Source of the DNA: a virus
DNA: 27,618 bases
Virus record (IMG/VR): IMGVR_UViG_3300006057_000002
Location: 1 to 27,618 of that record
Reading direction: 5' to 3' (one strand)
Shown here one piece after another: positions 1 to 6,800 of the stretch. A program made the translations under genes and the position numbers. Each line of letters starts with the position of its first letter. The stretch's first letter is position 1. The notes under the pieces are model-generated. The model had not been told where the DNA came from, did not search any database, and was given only the letters and a program-made list of their open reading frames with translations.

Positions 1-1240
1 GCGTTGCAGCATCAAGCGCGTCCGCCACAACCGGCGCCGACTCGTCGGGCTGGTCTTCGAGCGCTTCGTCTTCCCACCAGGCTTCCTGCGTGGGCTGGTC
101 CTGAACTGCGGCAGTGTTCGCGCCGACTACGGTGGACTCATCGAGGATGTCCTCGGTCGGGTCTTCGTCGAGCCAGTCGTCTTGGATTGCCCCATTTTGT
201 GGAGCGATGCTGTCTGCGCCTACTGAGGAAGACTCATCGGCAGCATCATCGCCAGCATCATCGCTCCAGTCCCATGCATCTGCTTGAGGCTGGTCGGCAG
301 TAGCGTCAGCGCCAACAGGCGCCGACTCATCGACTGCATCATCGGAAACACCTTCAGCGAAGTCGGGTTCATCCTGCGTCGGCTGGTCCACCAAGATGAC
401 TGAATCAGCGCCGAGTACCGGAGCCTCAAACCACCAAGGCTCGTCATCAAGCTCGGGATCGTCATATGACTCGGTCGGTAGTGCCGGCTGGTCGTCTCCT
501 ACCGGAGCGCTTTGCTCGATGGCTTGGTCGGCTTCATCGGCAAACTCTTCGTAGACCCAGGGGTCGTCTACGACTGATGGCTGGTCATCCCCGACAGGGG
601 CGCTCTCGAGCAACAGCTCGTCTTCGATGTCCTGGAAGTCGGGCGCATCGTCCTGCACCTGATCGGCCACAACGGCAGCATCAGGGGGGAGCGTGTCATC
701 GCTCGGCCAGAGGTCGGCCGCATCGTCCTCGATGGACCATGGCCATGCGTCATCGGCGATCGGGTCTGCATCGAGCGAGTAGGCGTCTTGCTGCCAGTCG
801 TCGGAGACATCATCGTCAGTGGCCCATGGCCATGGGTCATCCTGGGTAGCGTCGAACGGCGGCGCATTGGCCTGCACTGGGCCACTGGAAGACTCCGCAA
901 GATCAGTTGTCGGATCTTCGTAGTCATCGTCCGCCGTGAATGACTCTTGCGCTAGATCGCCTGTGATTGGGGCATCGGCCAAGATGTACTGGCATGTCCC
1001 CTCAATTTCCATCGTGGGGTCGAATTCGCTTGCGTCAGCTTCCCAGTACCAACCGTCTTCGGCTGGTCTATCCGGCTCATTGAACTGCTGGTAGCCGCCA
1101 TCGGAAACGACCGTTTGCCCTGGATCTTCGTCCCACTGCCACTCGCTCTCAAATGCAGCGGCTTGAGGCGCGCTTCTGGATGGCTGCGTGACCCCTTTGA
1201 ATGGCCCACGGTTCTGTGGGCCAGGACGAATTGCCTTCAC
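1..1240 (-). CDS. Acidic Trp-rich repeat protein, partial (C-terminus off left edge)
   Basis: An open minus-strand frame runs from a GTG at 1240-1238 to the window edge without a stop (413 codons). It follows the previous gene's TAG by 12 bases. GTG is the only usual start codon near the beginning; the first in-frame ATG (1012-1010) would remove about 76 residues of similar composition. No clear ribosome binding site is seen. Residues 1-25 are basic and Pro/Gly-rich (PGPQNRGPFKGV). The rest is dominated by Asp and Glu and almost lacks Lys. Units of 29-33 residues start with an ES(A/S)PVGAD-like motif at residues 212, 243, 272, 305, 336, 368 and 400. They often contain DQP and a Trp-x-Trp or Trp-Trp core followed by acidic residues; earlier units are degenerate. 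No family is recognised. A virion surface or tail-associated role is inferred from position; a DNA-mimic role is possible from charge alone. Confidence 0.72.
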   Translation of the reverse strand, partial: MKAIRPGPQNRGPFKGVTQPSRSAPQAAAFESEWQWDEDPGQTVVSDGGYQQFNEPDRPAEDGWYWEADASEFDPTMEIEGTCQYILADAPITGDLAQESFTADDDYEDPTTDLAESSSGPVQANAPPFDATQDDPWPWATDDDVSDDWQQDAYSLDADPIADDAWPWSIEDDAADLWPSDDTLPPDAAVVADQVQDDAPDFQDIEDELLLESAPVGDDQPSVVDDPWVYEEFADEADQAIEQSAPVGDDQPALPTESYDDPELDDEPWWFEAPVLGADSVILVDQPTQDEPDFAEGVSDDAVDESAPVGADATADQPQADAWDWSDDAGDDAADESSSVGADSIAPQNGAIQDDWLDEDPTEDILDESTVVGANTAAVQDQPTQEAWWEDEALEDQPDESAPVVADALDAAT

Positions 1241-1252
1241 GGCGTGCGCCGA

Positions 1253-1804
1253 CTAGTTCAGCGCAATCACTTCAAAGTCATGGACCTGCATTGTTTCTGC
1301 GGTTGATCCTGAGCGCAGCGCCTGCAGGCTCAGAACGTTGCCCGCGACGGTCAGGTCAACAGCGCCAGACACAACCGGAGCTGAGGCCGGGATCAAGAAC
1401 ACTCTCGCAGCGATGACGGCAGACTCGAATGTCGCCTTGCCTGTCACGAACAGGCCGCCTGTTGCGCCAGGAGTGCGGCAGTGAATCGTGAGCTCGGACT
1501 CCCAAGAGATATTGGTCTGACTGGCCACCAGAGTTTGCGCCGCAGAGGCCGCGAGCGACACACCGTTGGCATCGGCACCAGTGCCATACAGCAGGGCCAA
1601 TGTCAGGTTGCCCGGAGTCGCGCCGGTGGTGATACGACCGAATGCACGGATCTTGACCTTCTTACCTGCCCACCAGTAATCCTTGCCCATCGCGGGCAAG
1701 TTCGCGATTGGGTACAGCGCTTTGTTGGTCGCTGCAAGGGTGACTGCGGGAACGTCTGCGATGATAAAAGGCGCCCGAAGGTCGCAGAAAAATTGGCCGT
1801 CCAT
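1253..1804 (-). CDS. Beta-rich putative structural protein (183 aa)
   Basis: The ATG at 1804 is preceded by a good ribosome binding site (AAAGGAG, about 7 bases upstream). The protein is rich in Ala, Gly, Thr and Val with alternating hydrophobic residues, as in all-beta phage virion proteins. It has no signal peptide, no membrane segment and no recognised catalytic motif. The middle (around residues 60-120) reads like a beta-sandwich with GTGADANG and TPGATGG turns. It follows two other beta-rich genes and precedes the acidic repeat protein with only 12 bases to the next GTG, so the two are probably co-translated. A tail-tip, head-fibre or decoration role is inferred from composition and position; the family is not recognised. 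Confidence 0.7.
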   Translation of the reverse strand: MDGQFFCDLRAPFIIADVPAVTLAATNKALYPIANLPAMGKDYWWAGKKVKIRAFGRITTGATPGNLTLALLYGTGADANGVSLAASAAQTLVASQTNISWESELTIHCRTPGATGGLFVTGKATFESAVIAARVFLIPASAPVVSGAVDLTVAGNVLSLQALRSGSTAETMQVHDFEVIALN

Positions 1805-1822
1805 GTGGGGCTCCTTTGGGGG

Positions 1823-2521
1823 TCAGAAGTAGAGGTCGCTGCTTTGAGTGTAGGAGGGCAGTTGTGCAATAGCTGCGGGGGCAATGGCGAGGGTGTAGGT
1901 GATCCAGGCTCGGTCCGAGCCTGAGGTGGTGACGAACACTGCTGTTCCAGTAGTCCCAATGCTGGCCTGCATTTGGTATGCCGCACGTACTGCTGGGTCG
2001 CCACCGCTCGCGCCTGCATTCGCAGTGGTGAAACCGATAGGCGTGTGGCCTGCTGGGTCGCTCATTGTTGCGGCCTGCTCGACGCCGCACAAACGAATGA
2101 CCATCGTATTCGGGACAGTCGTCGATACCGCGGGGCATGTCATTGCAGTCAAGCTGCCGCTTGTAGCGGTGCCTGGAGCGCTTGCAATGTTGATCGGTGT
2201 GGTTGGGCTTGCGCCGCCCAGGCGGAATACCAGGGCCGAACACTCTCCGCTCGCCCATGTGAAGGCTTGCGTCGCTCCCTCGGTTCCCGTTGCAGCCCGA
2301 ACGAAGAGCGCAGTGTCGTTTGTGCCGAATCCGTCTATCGACTCGGTGACACCCGGTGACCATCCGGCAGGAGCACCAGTAGAAACTGATCCACCAGTGT
2401 TGTTGAGCAGGGCACAGAGAAGTTCGCCTGCGACGATGCCTGCAGGCATACCGACTGCACCACCAGTCGTGGCGGTGCCAAACGACGTTGACGCAGCCGT
2501 CCCATTGAGTGTGACGGCCAT
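1823..2521 (-). CDS. Putative virion surface / adhesin-like beta protein (232 aa)
   Basis: The ATG at 2521 gives a 232-residue protein. The upstream sequence has no strong Shine-Dalgarno. The N-terminal half follows a pattern I know from many phage and metagenome proteins: a PAGIVAGELL-like strand, then a PAGW motif, then an aromatic strand (AFTW) and an LVFRLGG strand. Such domains occur in tail-associated or surface-exposed beta-sandwich proteins. Composition is low in charge and high in Gly, Thr, Ala and Ser. It sits 18 bases upstream of the next gene and after a hairpin that may end or stabilise transcripts of the preceding gene. Receptor binding is plausible but is inference only. Confidence 0.68.
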   Translation of the reverse strand: MAVTLNGTAASTSFGTATTGGAVGMPAGIVAGELLCALLNNTGGSVSTGAPAGWSPGVTESIDGFGTNDTALFVRAATGTEGATQAFTWASGECSALVFRLGGASPTTPINIASAPGTATSGSLTAMTCPAVSTTVPNTMVIRLCGVEQAATMSDPAGHTPIGFTTANAGASGGDPAVRAAYQMQASIGTTGTAVFVTTSGSDRAWITYTLAIAPAAIAQLPSYTQSSDLYF

Positions 2522-2548
2522 ATCTAGGCTGCTATTTCAATCGGCACA

Positions 2549-2572
2549 GGGTGGCCCATGTTTGGACCACCC
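2549..2572 (-). terminator. Stem-loop after the 154-aa structural gene
   Basis: A GGGTGG/CCACCC inverted repeat with an extra CC/GG pair and a short loop lies 9 bases past the stop of the gene ending at 2582. No U-tract follows on the minus transcript, so it may serve as a 3' stabiliser or weak terminator rather than a full intrinsic terminator. Confidence 0.4.
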
Positions 2573-2581
2573 CGCTGCGGA

Positions 2582-3046
2582 TTACAGCTCGGCGATTTGC
2601 ATGTTGCCGGTGACGACCGAGGTGCCGCTGATCGTGTACAGCGCGATCGAGCCGGCCGCGACGTTGCCGCCAGGCACGACCAGTGCGTTGTTCAGGTTCG
2701 GGTTGCAGCGCCAGAAGACACGCTGGCCGTTCGCGTTGATCGGGACGTTCTTCAGCAGCGTGCCCTTGATCGGCTGGGTCGAGTAGCTGGCGAAGGCTGT
2801 TCCGGTGAAGGCCGGAATCGAGGTGTTGGCATCGACGGAGACCGGAGTGACGGCGCCGCCGCCCGTGGTACCTGCCGTACCCACACGGTAGATGCCGAAC
2901 TCGTTCGCGCCCGAGCTGGTGCCCATGCCTTGCGCTTCGTACTCCAGCACCAGGAATGAGCGCGTGGCGCCCGAGATGATCGTGAAGATCGGGATCAGCA
3001 GCGTGGCTTCGAGCGTGCCGGAAAAGCGTGCATTGTAGATTTGCAT
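2582..3046 (-). CDS. Putative abundant structural protein (154 aa)
   Basis: The ATG at 3046 is preceded by AGGAG about 9 bases upstream, one of the clearest ribosome binding sites in the window. The protein begins MQIYNARFSG and is an all-beta type chain. It has a Gly/Thr-rich loop around residues 58-70 and few charged residues. It is the first gene after the ejection block and has its own strong translation signal plus a 3' hairpin, which suggests high expression. A head-fibre, decoration or tail-associated role is inferred. No signal peptide, membrane helix or catalytic motif is visible, and the family is not recognised. Confidence 0.72.
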   Translation of the reverse strand: MQIYNARFSGTLEATLLIPIFTIISGATRSFLVLEYEAQGMGTSSGANEFGIYRVGTAGTTGGGAVTPVSVDANTSIPAFTGTAFASYSTQPIKGTLLKNVPINANGQRVFWRCNPNLNNALVVPGGNVAAGSIALYTISGTSVVTGNMQIAEL

Positions 3047-3096
3047 GGTGGAAAACTCCTAGATGGACCCGGACTGAGCCGGAGGGGTGGAAGCGC

Positions 3097-3420
3097 TCAG
3101 TGCGCGGGGAAGGAACTCTGTGCGGGGTGCGTGAAGAAATCGCGCTTGCTCGCGCGCTCGTAGATTTCCAGGTGCCCGCCGTCGCCACCGGACAGCTCGG
3201 CGTAGACCTCGATGGCGTCGCCGTCATCGGACTTGAACCAGTGCTTCAACGCCGAGTAGGGGAACTGCTCGGCGATCGCGCGGCGGTTGCCCAAGGCCGG
3301 ATCGATCTTGGAGACCACGCGGCACATGGGATCGACGCCTTCAGGCATCTTGCTGGGGTCGGGACGGATGACCATGAGCACGCCGGCCCAGGTCGCATTG
3401 GGGTCTCTCTGGATGTTCAT
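3097..3420 (-). CDS. Small protein of unknown function (107 aa)
   Basis: The ATG at 3420 overlaps the stop of the previous gene as ATGA, indicating translational coupling. The protein is soluble and mixed alpha/beta in appearance, with conserved-looking aromatic segments (ATWAGVLMVIRP near the start, LKHWFKSDDGD in the middle, GGHLEIYERASKRDFF near the end). I do not recognise the family. It sits directly after the giant ejection gene and a short coiled protein, so it may be a virion accessory factor or an assembly chaperone; this rests on position only. Confidence 0.65.
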   Translation of the reverse strand: MNIQRDPNATWAGVLMVIRPDPSKMPEGVDPMCRVVSKIDPALGNRRAIAEQFPYSALKHWFKSDDGDAIEVYAELSGGDGGHLEIYERASKRDFFTHPAQSSFPAH

Positions 3421-3812
3421 TGAATCCTCGCGTAAGTGACGCCGACGAAGGTAATTACGCCATCCGCATCATATTTCGGTGTGAAGCTCTGGGGAACCAA
3501 GCCATCCGAGCTGCTTTCCTTCAGGCCGGAAATGGTCTCGAGCATGGTCGCGAGCTGGCGCATGAACCGCTCTTCCTGGGCTGCGAGCATTTTCTCGACA
3601 TCGGCGAGGCTGAAGGACTGCGCCGGCGCAGCGGTTGCAGGAGTATTAAGCGGAACGGGGGGCGGCGGCGCAGCGGCGGCGCGCGCCGGCGTCACGGTGC
3701 GAGGTAGAGCGACCTGGGCGCGCTCGGTGTTGAACGGGCGACCGTCGATGTGCAGCTCCGAGCCGGTGGCCAGCGCATGCCGGCGCAACTGCTCTTCAGT
3801 CATCGGCTTCAT
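3417..3812 (-). CDS. Small Pro/Ala-rich protein with helical core (131 aa)
   Basis: The ATG at 3812 overlaps the stop of the giant gene as ATGA. Residues 1-30 include a short polar helix (TEEQLRRHALATG). Residues 35-65 form a Pro/Ala-rich linker. Residues 66-95 look like an amphipathic helix (SLADVEKMLAAQEERFMRQL), and the C-terminus is beta-like (DADGVITFVGVTYARIQ). The linker contains an RTVTPA segment resembling RTVTRTV segments in the two large ejection proteins upstream. Function is unknown; tight coupling to the giant gene suggests a related virion or chaperone role. Confidence 0.65.
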   Translation of the reverse strand: MKPMTEEQLRRHALATGSELHIDGRPFNTERAQVALPRTVTPARAAAAPPPPVPLNTPATAAPAQSFSLADVEKMLAAQEERFMRQLATMLETISGLKESSSDGLVPQSFTPKYDADGVITFVGVTYARIQ

Positions 3813-6800
3813 GAGTGGGCTCCGATGCAGGTTTTCAGCTCTTCCAGGGCTTTCAGGCGGGTGTCGAGCGCCTGCATGGCCTTACGGGCGTCGGACTTCA
3901 GGCTCGCGGTGCGCGTGGTGCCGGCGATCGGCACGGTGCGCGTCACGGTGCGGCCGGTGAAGGCGGCGTAGTCCTGGGCGAAGGCCTGGGCGTCGGTGAG
4001 GTCCTTCGGCTTGGCGTCCAGCTCGGCCTGCCGCCGCTTGTCGCGCACGACAGCCGGGTCGTTCTCGTCGTAGAGGTGATCCTCGATCGCATCGCCGCGC
4101 TTGGCGCCGTTCTTCACCGCGGTCAGGATCTGGTTGCGGATCGGCGAAGAGTCGGCCGAAACGTCGATTTGCCTTGAAATGCCCGACTCGATGACGCTCT
4201 GCAGGCGCGGCATCAGGTTCTTCTTGGCCGCCGCGCCCAGGATGTGGATTGCCTTGGGCTTGGCATCGCGCAGGAACTGGGTCAGCTCTTCGGGAGTGAC
4301 CGCCTTCTCGTTCGAGGGGATGCCGGCGATGAAGTTGTCCGTTCCAAGCAGCTCGACCACCTTGGCATAGGCCTCGGCCATCGACAGCTCGCCCTTCTGG
4401 ATCGGGATGATGAGCTGCGCCAGGTTGGCCTTGGCCTCGGCCTTGATCCAGGCGCGGTGCTTGGCGATCAGGTCGAGGGAGGCTTGCTGGTCGCCGACGA
4501 CATCGGGCATGACCAGCATGGGCCGGATGTAGTCGGTGTCCTCGGCCTTGTTCGCCTCGTCGATTGCGCTGGTGATGTCATCGTACTTGGCCAGGATGGC
4601 GTCGAAGTCCATCGCCTTGAACTGGCCGACCTTTAGGCCGCGGCGGAAGGCGCCGAAAGCGCCGGAGTCGACAAACACCGCGGCATGGTGGTGCACGATC
4701 GCCGTTGCGAGCGCCTCGATGGCCGGGCCAGAGAGCTCGCCGACATCGACGCCGACTCCAGACAGGTCCAGGCCTCCAGTCGCGCGGCCCGAGGCGATTA
4801 GGTCGCTGATACGCGACATGCCCGAGGCGAAGCGGCGCGTCTTCTTGTAGAGCGCAACGGTCTCGCCAGTATCGAACAGGTCGCCTTCTGGCCCCATGGC
4901 TTTCACACCTGAATCCGGCTGCGCGGCGGCGGCTGGCGCCGGTGCTGGCTCTGCTTTCACTTCCAGGGCTGCAGTCAGCTTCTTCAGGTCGGCCTTTTTC
5001 AGCTCCATCGTGCCGAGCTGGCGCAGCACATCGGTGCGCAGAGTGTCAACCGGCAGGTTGGCTTTCTTGGCCCATGCGATCAGCGCGGGCAGCACCTCGG
5101 CGGCGTCGAAGTCATCTTCGCGCACGTCATTGGCCATCTGCGCGGCCAGGTCTTCGGAGTTGCTGTGCAGCTCGGCCAGTGCACGGTCCTCGGCGCGCAG
5201 CCCGCGCTTGTCTTGCGGGCCGCGTGCCTTCTCGTCGAAGTGCATGCCCTCGACGGCTTTGGCGGCGGCATCGGTCTTACCCCAGCCCCATGCGCGATCG
5301 GGACCGGCCGGGCCCTTGGTGATGGTGACCGGGCTGTCAGCGCTCTTGCTCTTGATGACCCAGGTCTGGCCCTTCTCGCCGACCTTGGTTTCAGCCAGCC
5401 ACGTGCGGGATTCATGCTCGGTGCCGCGGTGGTGCACCAGAGTTTCGCCACGTTGAAGCGCTTCGTGCGCTTCGGCGGCGGTGGCGGGCTGGTCTGTCTC
5501 GCCAGCCTTCGGGGCTACTTCTTGCGGCGCGGCGGCGGGCTTACCTTCTTCGCCGCCTCCTGCACGCTGTACGCGATCGCCACTGCCTGCTTCTGGGGCT
5601 TGCCGGCCTTGATTTCCGTCTTGATGTTCGCCTTGAACGCTTGCGGGCTGGCTGACTTCTTGAGCGGCATGGGGGGCTCCGGTGGGCTTGGCCTCAGGGG
5701 TTGAGGCCTTGCCAGTGCCTGGAGTTTCCCCTGTTCCTGTGTTCGAAGCGGTACTGCTGCTCCCGGCCGCGGTGGTGGCATGGGTCTGGAAATACTTGGT
5801 GCGCCGGCCGAAGGCGCCCGACTTCTTCACGGCATCCAGGGCCTGTGCGTCGGTGGCGTTGCCGGGGATCTTCACCGGGTCGCCGCTCTCAAAGTCTACG
5901 ACCTCGTGCCCGGCATGCCAAGGCGTCAGCGTGCCGTCCTTGTTCGAGCGCAGCTCCAGCGGCCGGGCGCTGCTCGGCATCGTGCCGATCTGCGCGATGA
6001 CGCGCGGGCCTACTGCTCCCGGTGCTTCGGCATTTTCTCGAACAGGTCCAGGCGCTCCGCTGCTGGCCACAGGTTTTCCGGGAGCGTTCTCTCCTGGTTT
6101 TCCGGTGTCAGCAGCCACTCGTCCCACAGTTGGCTCGCTTCCGCCTGGCTCACCACTCCGGCCAGCAGGGCTTGGAGCAGGTTCGGCGGGAGCTGTGCGT
6201 AGGTCAGGCTGTGCGGATTCATCAGCGGCATTCTGCGCCAGCTCGGTGCGGACAACCCATCCACCTTGCACTCTGACAACTTCACCGGCGCCTTCGCGCG
6301 TGGCGCGCGCAGCAGCGCTGCCGCGGGTTCCGTAGGGCTGGCCGTCACCGGTGGTCAGGTCGGAGTCCTGCTGCGGGTGCACTGGCTCGCTCGGTTCACT
6401 GAGTCCGCTCAGATCCTCTTCCGGTGCGGCCGGCGCGCCGGATGTTTCACGTGAAGCAGCTGCTTCAGCGTTCGATTTCGCCAGTTCCTTGATCTTGGCA
6501 TCGATTTCTTTCGGGTCTTCGATCGGGCCGGCGGTCAAGGTCGCTGTGGCGTGCTGTCCAACCGGGCTGGCCACTAGCCCCCGCTTCTGGAATGCATCTG
6601 TGAGTCGAGCCAGGAAGGGGCCGACATCGGCCGCTGGCATGGACTTGGCAGTCTCGACGGCGCGCGCTTCCGCATCCGGGTCGAGTCCGTACTGCGCGGC
6701 CAGCGCCTGGAAAACGCCAATGGTCTTGCTGCGCTGCTTGTCTGGGCTATCGGTCGAAAGCGGCGGGGCGACATGGAAGCCTTGCTGTGCTGCCACCTCG

